From Atherix ibis (lineage: Eukaryota > Arthropoda > Insecta > Diptera > Athericidae), in contig OY282608.1 in assembly GCA_958298945.1 (NCBI GenBank), forward strand, positions 80,834,806-80,898,805: DNA of 64,000 nt, in the 5' to 3' direction. The notes under the pieces are model-generated. The model did no database searches. It had not been told where the DNA came from and saw only the letters and a list, made by a program, of their open reading frames with translations. Below, in pieces: positions 41,601 to 55,444 of the stretch. Position numbers and translations under genes: made by a program. Numbering within the stretch: position 1 is the first letter of the stretch; each line of letters opens with the position of its first letter.

Positions 41601-41960
41601 ACCAACAAGCCAACAAACCAACAAGCCAACAAACCAACAAATAAATAAATCAACAAACCAACAAACCAACAAACGAGCAAACCAACAAACCAACAAACCA
41701 ACAAACCAACAAACCAACAAGCCAACAAACCAACAAACAAACAAACCAACAAACCAACAAACCAAGAAGCCAACAAACCAACAAACCAACAAGCCAACAA
41801 GCCAACAAACCAAAAAACCAACAAACGAACAAACTAACAAACAAACAAGCCAACAAACCAACAAACCAACAAACAAACAAACCAACAAACCAACTAACCA
41901 AGAAACCAACAAACCAACAAACTAACAAACAAACGAACCAACAAACTAACAAAACAAAAA
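38633..41960. repeat. Pair of 2.2-2.25 kb higher-order copies
   Basis: CCAGCAATCC at 38,571 and 40,821 and the CCACAAACC word at 38,762 and 41,012 are 2,250 bp apart. AATAAATTAACC at 39,798 and 41,968 and CTAACAAACAAACGAA at 39,752 and 41,922 are 2,170 apart. The first copy has the unit CCAAAAAA followed by TCAACAAACC near 39,250 where the second has CCAAAAAACCAAC. The region 39.5-39.75 kb holds an extra partial copy of the AACAAACAAGCC segment (39,540 and 39,668). Confidence 0.75.
40253..40380. repeat. Pure octamer tract, 16 units
   Basis: Same flanks as the 34-38 kb tracts (CGAACAAATCAAC left, TCAAAAAACC right), with only 16 units. Confidence 0.92.
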
Positions 41961-43070
41961 ACCAACAAATAAATTAACCAACAAACCAACAAACAAACAA
42001 ACCAACAAACCGACAAACTAACAAGCCAACAAACTAACAAACCAAAAAACCAACAAGCAAACAAACCAACAAACCAACAAGCCAACAAGCCAACAAACCA
42101 ACAAGCCAACAAACGAACAAAACAAACAAGCCGCCAAACCGACAAACCAAAAAACCAACAAACCAACAAACCAAAAAACCAACTAACGAACAAACCAACA
42201 AACCAACAAACCAACAAACCAACAAACGAACAAACCAACAAACCAAAAAAGTAACAAACGAACAAACCAACAAACCGATAAACCAGCAAGCCAACAAACC
42301 AAAAAACCAACAACCCAAGGAACCAACAAACCAACAAACCAACAAACCAACAAACCAACAAGCTAACAAACCAACAAACCAACAAACCAACAAAACAACA
42401 AGCCAACAAACCAACAAACCAACAAGCCAACAAGCGAACGAACCAACAAACGAACAAACCAACAAACCAACAAACCAACAAACCAACAAACCAACAAGCC
42501 AAAAAGCCAACAAGCCGACAAGCCAACAAGCCAACAAGCCAACAAACGAACAAACCAGCAAACAAACAAACCAACAAACCAACAAACCAACAAACCAACA
42601 AACCAACAAACAAACGAACCAACAAACTAACAAAACAACAAACCAACAAACAAATTAACCAACAAACCAACAAACCAACAAACCAATAAACCAACAAACG
42701 AACAAGCAAACAAACTAACAAACCAAAAAACCATCAAGCAAACAAACCAACAAGCCAACAATCCAACAAACCAACAATCCAACAAACCAACAAATCAACA
42801 AGCCAACAAGCCAACAAACCAAAAAACCAACAAACGAACAAACCAACAAACCATCAAACCGACAAACCAACAAACCAACAAACCAACGAGCCAACAAGCC
42901 AACAAGCCAACATACCAATAATCCAACAAACGAACAAACCAACAAACAAACAAACCAACAAACCAAAAAACTAACAAACCAGGAAACCAACAAACGAACA
43001 AACCAACAAACCAGCAAACCAACAAACGAACAAACCAACAAACCAACAAACCAACAAACGAACAAACCAA
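41961..43070. repeat. Transition segment related to the left-end family
   Basis: It contains AATAAATTAACC at 41,968, CCGATAAA at 42,275 and CCATCAAG at 42,731, the same order as in the 6.4 kb units and the left-end blocks. Private changes are GTAACAAA near 42,250, AAGGAACC near 42,318 and CCGCCAAA near 42,131. No simple tandem partner was found next to it. Confidence 0.55.
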
Positions 43071-46000
43071 CAAACCAAAAAACCAACAAGGAAACAAGCC
43101 AACAAGCCAACAAGCCAACAAACCAACAAACGAACAAACCAACAAACCAACAAACCAACAAACCAACAAACCAACAAACCAACAAACCAACAAACAAACG
43201 AACCAACAAACCAACAAAACAACAAACCAACAAACAAATTAACCAACAAACCAACAAGCCAACAAACCAACAATCCAACAAACAAATAAACCAACAAACC
43301 AACAAACCAACAAACCAACAAACCAACAAACCAACAAACCAACAAACCAACAAGCCAACAAGCCAACAAGCCAACAAGCCAACAAGCCAACAAACCAACA
43401 AACGAACAAACCAACAAACAAACAAACCAACAAACCAACAAACCAACAAACCAACAAACCAACAAACCAACAAACCAACAAACAAACGAACCAACAAACC
43501 AACAAAACAACAAACCAACAAACCAACAAACCAACAAACCAACAAACCAACAAACGAACAAGCCAACAAACGAATAAAACAAACAAGCCAACAAACCAAC
43601 AAACCAAAAAACCAACAAACCAACAAACGAACAAACCAACAAACCAAAAAACCAACAAGCCAACAAACCAACAAACCAACAAGCCAACAAGCCAAACCAA
43701 CAAACCAACGAGCCAACAAGCCAACAAGCCAACAAACCAATAATCCAACAAACGAACAGACCAACAAACAAACAAACCAACAAACCAAAAAACCAACAAA
43801 CCAAAAAACCAACAAACGAACAAACCAATAAACCAACAAACCAACAAACGAACAAACCAACAAACCAACAAACCAACAAACCAACAAACGAACAAACCAA
43901 CAAACCAAAAAACCAACAAGCCAACAAACCAACAAACCAACAAGCCAACAAGCGAACAAACCAACAAACCAAACAAACCAACAAACCGACAAACCAACAA
44001 GCCAACAAACCAACAATGAAACAAGCCAACAAGCCAACAAGCCAACAAACCAACAAACGAACAAACCAACAAACCAACAAACCAACAAACCAACAAACCA
44101 ACAAACCAACAAACCAACAAACCAACAAACAAACGAACCAACAAACCAACAAAACAACAAACCAACAAACCAATTAACCAACAAACCAACAAGCCAACAA
44201 ACCAACAAGCCAACCAACAAATAAACCAACAAACCAACAAACCAACAAACCAACAAACCAACAAACCAACAAACCAACAAACCAACAAACCAACAAACCA
44301 ACAAGCCAACAAGCCAACAAGCCAACAAGCCAACAAGCCAACAAACCAACAAACGAACAAACCAACAAACAAACAAACCAACGAACCAACAAACCAACAA
44401 ACCAACAAACCAACAAACCAACAAACCAACAAACAAACGAACCAACAAACCAACAAAACAACAAACCAACAAACCAACAAACCAACAAACCAACAAACCA
44501 ACAAACCAACAAACGAACAAGCCAACAAACGAACAAAACAAACAAGCCAACAAACCAACAAACCAAAAAACCAACAAACCAACAAACGAACAAACCAACA
44601 AACCAAAAAACCAACAAACGAACAAACCAAAAAACCAACAAACAAACAAACCAACAAACCAACAAGCCAACAAACCAACAAACCAACAAGCCAACAAACG
44701 AACAAAACAAACAAGCCAACAAACCAACAAACCAAAAAACCAACAAACCAACAAACCAAAAAACCAACAAACGAACAAACCAACAAACGAACAAACCAAC
44801 AAACCAAAAAACCAACAAAAGAACAAACCAACAAACCGACAAACCAACAAGCCAACAAACAAAAAAACCAACAAACCAACAAACCAACAAACCAACAAAC
44901 CAACAAACCAACAAACCAACAAGCCAACAAACCAACAAACCAACAAAACAACAAGCCAACAAACCAACAAACCAACAAACCAACAAACCAACAAGCCAAC
45001 TAGCGAACAAACCAACAAACAAACAAACCAACAAACCAACAAACCAACAAACCAACAAGCCAACACACCAACAAGCCAACAAACCAACAAACCAACAAAC
45101 CAACAAACCAACAAACCAACAAACCAACAAACCAACAAACCAACAAACCAACAAACCAACAAGCCAACAAACCAACAAACCAACAAACCAACAAACCAAC
45201 AAACCAAAAAACCAACAAACCAATAAACCAACAAACCAACAAACCAACCAACCAACAAACCAACAAACCAACAAACCAACAAACAAAAAAACCAACAAAA
45301 CAAAAAACCAGAAAACCAACAATCCATCAAACCAACAAACCAACAAACCAACATGCCAACAAGCCAACAAACGCACAAGCCAACAAACCAACAAAACACA
45401 AACCACAAACCAACAAACCAACAAACCAACAAACCAACAAGCCAACAAGAGAACAAACCAAAAAACCAACAAACGAACAAACCAACAAACCAACAAACAA
45501 ACAAACCACAAACCAAAAAACCAACAAACTAACAAACAAACAAACCAACAAACCAACAAAACAAGAAACAAATAAACCAACAAACCAACACACCAACAAA
45601 CCAACAAACCAACAAACCAACAATCGAACAAACCAACAAACCAAAAACCAACAAGCAAACAAACCAACAAACCAACAAGCCAACAAGCCAACAAACTAAT
45701 AAGCCAACAAACCAAAAAACGAACAAACCAACAAACCTACAAACCGAAAAAACCAAAAAACCAACAAGCCAACAAACAAACAAACCAACAAACCAACAAA
45801 CCGACAAACCAACAAGCCAACAAACCAACAAACGAACAAACCAACAAACCAACAAACCAACAAAACAACAAACCAACAAGCCAACAAACCAAAAAACCAA
45901 CAAACCAATAAAACAACAAACCAAAAAACAAACAAACCAACAAACAAACAAACCAGCAAACCAACAAACCAAAAAACCAACAAACCAACCAACCAACAAA

Positions 46001-46373
46001 CCAACAAGCCAACAAACGAACAAACCAACAAACAAACAAACCAACAAGCCAACAAACCAACAAGCCAACAAACCAACAAACAAATAAATCAACAAACCAA
46101 CAAACCAACAAACCAGCAAACCAACAAACCAACAAACCAACAAACCAACAAACCAACAAACCAACAAGCCAACAAACCAACAAACCAACAAACAAACAAA
46201 CCAACAAACCAACAAACCAACAAGCCAACAAACCAACAAACCAACAAGCCAACAAGCCAACAAACCAAAAAACCAACAAACGAACAAACCAACAAACAAA
46301 CAAGCCAACAAACCAACAAACCAACAAACAAACAAACCAATAAACCAACAAACCAACAAACCAACAAACCAAC
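43071..46373. repeat. 3.3 kb higher-order repeat, copy 1
   Basis: Paired landmarks with the next copy are GCCAAACCAAC 43,691/47,033 (3,342), CCAAACAAACC 43,969/47,303 (3,334), AAAAGAACAAACC 44,817/48,143 (3,326), CATGCC 45,351/48,646 (3,295) and the CCACAAACC word 45,506/48,809 (3,303). The left edge is extrapolated from the period. Near 43,555/46,705 the offset is 3,150, so copy 2 has about 190 bp more there. Runs of four or five CCAACAAG units (for example 43,347-43,386) are typical of this family. Confidence 0.75.
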
Positions 46374-49300
46374 AAACTAACAAACAAACGAACCAACAAC
46401 CCAACAAAACAACAAACCAACAAACCAACAAACCAACAAACCAACAAACCAACAAACCAACAAACCAACAAACCAACAAACCAACAAACCAACAAGCCAA
46501 CAAGCCAACAAGCCAACAAGCCAACAAACCAACAAACGAACAAACCAACAAACAAACAAACCAACAAACCAACAAACCAACAAACCAACAAACCAACAAA
46601 CCAACAAACCAACAAACAAACGAACCAACAAAACAACAAACCAATAAACCAACAAACCAACAAACCAACAAACCAACAAACCAACAAACCAACAAACCAA
46701 CAAACGAACAAGCCAACAAACGAACAAAACAAACAAGCCAACAAACCAACAAACTAAAAAACCAACAAACCAACAAACGAACAAACCAACAAACCAAAAA
46801 ACCAACAAGCCAACAAACCAACAAACCAACAAACCAACAAGCCAACAAACCAACAAGCCAACAAACAAACAAATAAATAAATCAACAAACCAACAAACCA
46901 ACAAACGAGCAAACCAACAAACCAACAAACCAACAAACCAACAAACCAAAAAGCCAACAAACCAACAAACAAACAAACCAACAAACCAACAAACCAAGAA
47001 GCCAACAAACCAACAAACCAACAAGCCAACAAGCCAAACCAACAAACCAACGAGCCAACAAGCCAACAAGCCAACAAACCAATAATCCAACAAACGAACA
47101 AACCAACAAACAAACAAACCAACAAACCAAAAAACCAACAAACCAAAAAACCAACAAACGAACAAACCAACAAACCAACAAACCAACAAACGAAATAACC
47201 AACAAACCAACAAACCAACAAACGAACAAACCAACAAACCAAAAAACCAACAAGCCAACAAACCAACAAACCAACAGGCCAACAAGCGAACAAACCAACA
47301 AACCAAACAAACCAACAAACCGACAAACCAACAAGCCAAAAAACCAACAAGGAAACAAGCCAACAAGCCAACAAGCCAACAAACCAACAAACGAACAAAC
47401 CAACAAACCAACAAACCAACAAACCAACAAACCAACAAACCAACAAACCAACAAGCAAACGAACCAACAAACCAACAAAACAACAAACCAACAAACAAAT
47501 TAACCAACAAACCAAAAAGCCAACAAACCAACAAGCCAACAAACAAATAAACCAACAAACCAACAAACCAACAAACCAACAAACCAACAAACCAACAAAC
47601 CAACAAACCAACAAACCAACAAGCCAACAAGCCAACAAGCCAACAAGCCAACAAGCCAACAAACTAACAAACGAACAAACCAACAAACAAACAAACCAAC
47701 AAACCAACAAACCAACAAACCAACAAACCAACAAACCAACAAACCAACAAACAAACGAACCAACAAACCAACAAAACAACAAACCAACAAACCAACAAAC
47801 CAACAAACCAACAAACCAACAAACCAACAAACCAACAAACGAACAAGCCAACAAACGAACAAAACAAACAAGCCAACAAACCAACAAACCAAAAAACCAA
47901 CAAACCAACAAACGAACAAACCAACAAACCAAAAAACCAACAAACGAACAAACCAAAAAACCAACAAACAAACAAACCAACAAACCAACAAGACAACAAA
48001 CCAACAAACCAACAAGCCAACAAACGAAAAAAACCAACAAGCCAACAAACCAACAAACCAAAAAACCAACAAACCAACAAACCAAAAAACCAACAAACGA
48101 ACAAACCAACAAACGAACAAACCAACAAACCAAAAAACCAACAAAAGAACAAACCAACAAACCGACAAACCAACAAGCCAACAAACAAAAAAACCAACAA
48201 ACCAACAAACCAACAAACCAACAAACCAACAAACCAACTAGCCAACAAACCAACAAACCAACAAAACAACAAGCCTACAAACCAACAAACCAACAAACCA
48301 ACAAACCAACAAGCCAACTAGCGAACAAACCAACAAACAAACAAACCAACAAACCAACAAACCAACAAGCCAACACACCAACAAGCCAACAAACCAACAA
48401 ACCAACAAACCAACAAACCAACAAACCAACAAACCAACAAACCAACAAACCAACAAGCCAACAAACCAACAAGCCAACAAACCAACAAACCAACAAACCA
48501 ACAAACCAACAAACCAACAAACCAACAAACCAACAAACCAACCAACCAACAAACCAACAAACCAACAAACCAACAAACAAAAAAACCAACAAAACAAAAA
48601 ACCAGCAAACCAACAATCCATCAAACCAACAAACCAACAAACCAACATGCCAACAAGCCAACAAACGCACAAGCCAACAAACCAACAAACCAACAAACCA
48701 CAAACCAACAAACCAACAAACCAACAAACCAACAAACCAACAAGCCAACAAGAGAACAAACCAAAAAACCAACAAACGAACAAACCAACAAACCAACAAA
48801 CAAACAAACCACAAACCAAAAAACCAACAAACTAACAAACAAACAAACCAACAAACCAACAAAACAACAAACAAATAAACCAACAAACCAACACACCAAC
48901 AAACCAACAAACCAACAAACCAACAATCGAACAAACCAACAAACCAAAAACCAACAAGCAAACAAACCAACAAACCAACAAGCCAACAAGCCAACAAACC
49001 AATTAGCCAACAAACCAAAAAACCAACAAACCAACAAACCTACAAACCAAAAAAACCAAAAAGCCAACAAGCCAACAAACAAACAAACCAACAAACCAAC
49101 AAACCGACAAACCAACAAGCCAACAAACCAACAAACGAACAAACCAACAAACCAACAAACCAACAAAACAACAAACCAACAAGCCAACAAACCAAAAAAC
49201 CAACAAACCAATAAAACAACAAACCAATAAACCAACAAACCAACAAACAAACAAACCAGCAAACCAACAAACCAAAAAACCAACAAACCAACCAACCAAC

Positions 49301-49676
49301 AAACCAACAAGCCAACAAACGAACAAACCAACAAACAAACAAACCAACAAGCCAACAAAACAACAAGCCAACAAACCAACAAACAAATAAATCAACAAAC
49401 CAACAAACCAACAAACCAGCAAACCAACAAACCAACAAACCAACAAACCAACAAACCAACAAGCCAACAAGCCAACAAACCAACAAACGAACAAACCAAC
49501 AAACCAACAAACCAACAAGCCAACAAACCAACAAACCAACAAGCCAACAAGCCAACAAACCAAAAAACCAACAAACGAACAAACCAACAAACAAACAAGC
49601 CAACAAACCAACAAACCAACAAACAAACAAACCAACAAACCAATAAACCAACAAACCAACAAACCAACAAACCAAC
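46374..49676. repeat. 3.3 kb higher-order repeat, copy 2
   Basis: It is bounded by two occurrences of AAACTAACAAACAAACG that are followed by AACCAACAACCCAAC (46,374 and 49,677). It carries an inserted AATAAATAAATC segment near 46.87 kb that matches the 28, 33.7 and 39.4 kb regions, which suggests exchange of segments between families. Confidence 0.75.
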
Positions 49677-51851
49677 AAACTAACAAACAAACGAACCAAC
49701 AACCCAACAAAACAACAAACCAACAAACAAATTAACCAACAAACCAACAAACCAACAAACCAACAAACCAATAAACGAACAAGCCAACAAACTAACAAAC
49801 CAAAAAACCAACAAGCTAACAAACCAACAAACCAACAAGCCAACAAGCCAACAAACCAACAAGCCCACAAACGAACAAAACAAACAAGCCGACAAACCAA
49901 CAAACCAAAAACCCAACAAACCAATAAACCAAAAAAGCAACAAACGAACAAACCGATAAACAAACAAGCCAACAAACCAACAAACCAACAACCCAACAAA
50001 CCAACAAACCAACAAGCCAACAAACCAACAAACCAACAAACCAACAAACCAACAAACCAACAAACCAACAAACCAACAAGCCAACAAGCCAACAAGCCAA
50101 CAAACGAACAAACCAACAAACAAACAATCCAACAAACCAACAAACCAACAAACAAACAAACCAAAAAACCAACAAAAGAACAAACCAACAAACCGACAAA
50201 TCAACAAGCCAACAAACAAAAAAACCAACAAACCAACAAACCAACAAACCAACAAACCAACAAGCCAACAAACCAACAAACCAACAAAACAACAAGCCAA
50301 CAAACCAACAAACCAACAAACCAACAAGCCAACCAGCGAACAAACCAACAAACAAACAAACCAACAAACCAACAAACCAACAAGCCAACACACCAACAAG
50401 CCAACAAACCAACAAACCAACAAACCAACAAACCAACAAACCAACAAACCAACAAACCAACAAACCAACAAACCAACAAACCAACAAACCAACAAACCAA
50501 CAAACCAACAAGCCAACAAACCAACAAGCCAACAAACCAACAAACCAACAAACCAACAAACCAACAAACCAACAAACCAACAAACCAACAAACAAAAAAA
50601 CCAACAAAACAAAAAACCAGCAAACCAACAATCCATCAAACCAACAAACCAACAAACCAACATGCCAACAAGCCAACAAACCAACAAACCACAAACCAAC
50701 AAACCAACAAACCAACAAACAAACAAGCCAACAAGAGAACAAACCAACAAACCAACAAACCAACAAACCAACAAACCAACAAACCAACAAACCAACAAAC
50801 CAACAAACCAACAAGCCAACAAACCAACAAACCAACAAACCAACAAACCAACAAACCAACAAACAAAAAAACCAACAAAACAAAAAACCAGCAAACCAAC
50901 AATCCATCAAACCAACAAACCAACAAACCAACATGCCAACAAGCCAACAAAAGAACAAGCCAACAAACCAACAAACAAACAAACCACAAACCAAAAAACC
51001 AACAAACCAACAAACAAACAAACCAACAAACCAACAAAACAACAAAAAAATAAACCAACAAACCAACACACCAACAAACCAACAAACCAACAAACCAACA
51101 AGACAACAAACCAACAAACCAAAAACCAACAAGCAAACAAACCAACAAACCAACAAGCCAACAAGCCAACAAACCAATAAGCCAACAAACCAAAAAACCA
51201 ACAAAACAACAAACCTACAAACCAAAAAAACCAACAAACCAACAAGCCAACAAACAAACAAACCAACAAACTAACAAACCGACAAACCAACAAGCCAACA
51301 AACCAACAAACGAACAAACCAACAAACCAACAAAACAACAAACCAACAAGCCAACAAACCAAAAAACCAACAAACCAATAAAACAACAAACCAATAAACC
51401 AACAAACCAACAAACAAACAAACCAACAAACCAACAAACCAAAAAACCAACAAACCAACCAACCAACAAACCAACAAGCCCACAAACGAACAAACCAACA
51501 AACAAACAAACCAACAAACCAACAAACCAACAAGCCAACAAACCAACAAGCCAACAAACCAACAAACAAATAAATCAACAAACCAACAAACCAACAAACC
51601 AGCAAACCAACAAACCAACAAACCAACAAACCAACAAACCAAAAAGCCAACAAGCCAACAAACCAACAAACGAACAAACCAACAAACCAACAAACCAACA
51701 AGCCAACAAACCAACAAACCAACAAGCCAACAAGCCAACAAACCAAAAAACCAACAAACGAACAAACCAACAAACAAACAAGCCAACAAACCAACAAACC
51801 AACAAACAAACAAACCAACAAACCAACAAACCAACAAACCAACAAACCAAC
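49677..51851. repeat. Shortened member of the 3.3 kb family
   Basis: It starts and ends at the same boundary word as its left neighbour but is 2,175 bp long. AAAAGAAC lies at 50,174 and the CCACAAACC word at 50,984. The segment 50,600-50,950 is doubled: the CCAGCAAACCAACAATCC word followed by CATGCC occurs at about 50,617 and 50,888, 271 bp apart. The middle (49.7-50.1 kb) resembles the left-end family instead (CCGATAAA at 49,953). Confidence 0.7.
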
Positions 51852-53099
51852 AAACTAACAAACAAACGAACCAACAACCCAACAAAACAACAAGCCAACA
51901 AACTAACAAACCAAAAAACCAACAAGCAAACAAACCAACAAACCAACAAGCCAACAAGCCAACAAACCAATAAGCCCACAAACGAACAAAACAAACAAGC
52001 CGACAAACCAACAAACCAAAAAACCAACAAACAAACAAACCAAAAAAGCAACAAACGAACAAACCGATAAACCAACAAGCCAACAAACCAAAAAACCAAC
52101 AAAGCAAGAAACCAACAAACCAACAAACCAACAAACAAACAAACCAACAAGCCAACAAACCAACAAACCAACAAGCCAACAAAACAACAAGCCAACAAAC
52201 CAACAAACCAACAAGCCAACAAGCGAACAAACCAACAAACGAACAAACCAACAAACCAACAAACCAACAAACCAACAAACCAACAAGCCAACAAGCCAAC
52301 AAGCCAACAAGCCAACAAACGAACAAACCAACAAACAAACAATCCAAAAAACCAACAAACCAACAAACCAACAAACCAACAAACAAACGAGCCAACAAAC
52401 TAACAAAACAACAAACCAACAAACAAATTAACCAACAAACCAACAAACCAATAAACCAACAAACGAACAAGCAAACAAACTAACAAACCAAAAAACCATC
52501 AAGCAAACAAACCAACAAACCAACAAGCCAACAATCCAACAAACCAACAAGCCAACAAACCAACAACCAACAAACCATCAAACCAACAAACCAACAAGCC
52601 AACAAACCAACAAACCAACAAACCAACAAACCAACAAAACAACAAGCCAACAAACCAACAAACCAACAAGCCAACAAGCGAACAAACCAACAAACGAACA
52701 AACCAACAAACCAACAAACCAACAAACCAACAAACCAACAAGCCAACAAGCCAACAAACCAACAAACCAACAAACGAACAAGCAAACAAACTGACAAACC
52801 AAAAAACCATCAAGCACACAAACCAACAAACCAACAAGCCAACAATCCAACAAACCAACAAGCCAACAAACCAACAAACCAACAAACCAACAAGCCAACA
52901 AACCAAAAAACCAACAAACCATCAAACCAACAAACCAACAAACCAACGAACCAACGAGCCAACAAGCCAACAAGCCAACAAACTAATAATCCAACAAACG
53001 AACAAACCAACAAACAAACAAACCAACAAACCAAAAAACCAACAAACCAAAAAACCAACAAACGCACAAACCAACAAACCAACAAACCAACAAACGAAC

Positions 53100-53540
53100 A
53101 AACCAACAGACCAACAAACCAACAAACCAACAAACCAACAAACCAAAAAACCAACAAGCCAACAAACCAACAAACCAACAAGCCAACAAGCGAACAAACC
53201 AACAAACCAAACAAACCAACAAACCGACAAACCAACAAGCAAACAAACCAACAAGGCAACAAGCCAACAAGCCACCAAACCAACAAACGAACAAACCAAC
53301 AAACCAACAAACCAACAAACCAACAAACCAACAAACAAACAAACAAACGAACCAACAAACGAACAAACCAACAGACCAACAAACCAACAAACCAACAAAC
53401 CAACAAACCAAAAAACCAACAAGCCAACAAACCAACAAACCAACAAGCCAACAAGCGAACAAACCAACAAACCAAACAAACCAACAAACCGACAAACCAA
53501 CAAGCAAACAAACCAACAAGGCAACAAGCCAACAAGCCAA
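53100..53540. repeat. 265-bp local duplication
   Basis: CAGACC is at 53,107 and 53,372 and CCAAACAAACC at 53,207 and 53,472, both 265 bp apart. The following CCGACAAA and AAGGCAACAAGCC words also repeat in order. Confidence 0.75.
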
Positions 53541-53568
53541 CAAACCAGCAAACCATCAAACCAACAAA

Positions 53569-53624
53569 CCAACAAGCCAACAAGCCAACAAGCCAACAAG
53601 CCAACAAGCCAACAAGCCAACAAG
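53569..53624. repeat. Run of seven CCAACAAG variant units
   Basis: Seven consecutive copies of the last-base A to G variant, the longest run of one non-consensus octamer I counted. It indicates local spread of a variant by slippage or conversion. Confidence 0.9.
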
Positions 53625-55444
53625 CCAACAAACCAACAAACGAACAAACCAACAAACCAACAAACAAACAAACCAACAAACCAACAAACCAACAAACCAA
53701 CAAACCAACAAACCAACAAACAAACGAACCAACAAACCAACAAAACAACAAACCAACAAACCAACAAACCAACAAACCAACAAACGAACAAGCCAACAAA
53801 CGAACAAAACAAACAAGACAACAAACCAACAAACCAAAAAACCAACAAAAAAACAAACCAACAAACTAACAAACCAACAAACCAAAAAACCAACAAACGA
53901 ACAAACCAAAAAACCAACAAACAAACAAACCAACAAACCAACAAGCCAACAAACCAACAAACCAACAAGCCAACAAACGAACAAAACAAACAAGCCAACT
54001 AACCAACAAATAAAAAAACCAACAAACCAACAAACCAAAAAACCAACAAACGAACAAACCCACAAACCAACAAACCAACAAACCAACAAACGAACAAACC
54101 AACAAACCAAAAAACCAACAAAAAACAAACCAACAAACCGACAAACCAACAAGCCAACAAACAAAAAAACCTACAAACCAACAAACCAACAAACCAACAA
54201 ACCAACAAACCAACAAACCAAAAAGCCAACAAACCAACAAACCAACAAAACAACAAGCCAACAAACCAACAAACCAACAAACCAACAAGCCAACCAGCGA
54301 ACAAACCAACAAACAAATAAACCAACAAACCAACAAACCAACAAGCCAACAAACCAACAAGCACACAAACCAACAAACCAACAAGCCAACAAGCCAACAA
54401 GCCAACAAACCAACAAGCCAACAAACCAACAAACAAATAAACCAAGAAACCAACAAGCCAACAAACCAACAAACCAACAAGCCAACAAGCCAACAAACCA
54501 ACAAACCAACAAACCAACAAGCCAACAAGCCAACTAACCAACAAACCAACAAACCAAAATACCAACAAGCCAACAAACCAACAAACCAACAAGCCAACAA
54601 GCGAACAAACCAACAAACCAAACAAACCAACAAACCGACAAACCAACAAACCAACAAGGCAACAAGCCAACAAGCCAACAAGCCAACAAGTCAACAGCCA
54701 ACAAACGAACAAACCAACAAAACAACAAACCAACAAACCAACAAACAAACGAACCAACAAACCAACAAAACAACAAACCAACAAACAAATTAACCAACAA
54801 ACTAACAAGCCAACAAACCAACAAACCAACAAACAAATAAACCAACAAACCAACAAACCAACAAACCAACAAACCAACAAACCAACAAACCAACAAACCA
54901 ACAAACCAACTAACCAACAAGCCAACCAGCGAACAAACCAACAAACAAACAAACCAACAAACCAACAAACCAACAAGCCAACAAACCAACAAACCAACAA
55001 GCCAACAAGCCAACAAGCCAACAAACCAACAAGCCAACAATCCAACAAACCAACAAGCCAACAAACCAACAACCAACAAACCAACAAACCAACAAACCAA
55101 CAAGCCAACAAACCAACAAACCAACAAACCAACAAAACAACAAGCCAACAAACCAACAAACCAACAAGCGAACAAACCAACAACCGAACAAACCAACAAA
55201 CCAACAAACCAACAAACCAACAAACCAACAAGCCAACAAGCCAACAAACCAACAAACCAACAAGCCAACAAACGAACAACCCAACAAACAAACAAACCAA
55301 CAAACCAACAAACCAACAAACCAACAAACCAACAAACCAACAAACGAACAAGCAAACAAACTAACAAACCAAAAAACCATCAAGCAAACAAACCAACAAA
55401 CCAACAAACAAACAAACCAACAAACCAACAACCAACAAACCAAC

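Larger units (their letters stand above)
51852..55444. repeat. Mosaic segment between boundary words
   Basis: It lies between boundary words at 51,852 and 55,445 (3,593 bp). It holds CCGATAAA at 52,064 and CCATCAAG at 52,496 and 52,807 (311 bp apart). It also has a 265-bp duplication at 53.1-53.5 kb and CCAAACAAACC at 53,207, 53,472 and 54,618. Several 7-base units CCAACAA occur near 52,561, 54,694 and 55,070. Words of the 3.3 kb and left-end families are intermixed. Confidence 0.6.

Noticed and set aside
42715..45516. Open frame of 933 codons on the - strand, hydrophobic with Cys and Trp every few residues, resembling a multi-pass membrane protein
   Set aside because: It is the translation of the octamer. 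The same peptide cycle is open in the other frames and throughout the window, there is no unique sequence, and its ends are set by chance variant units that create stops.
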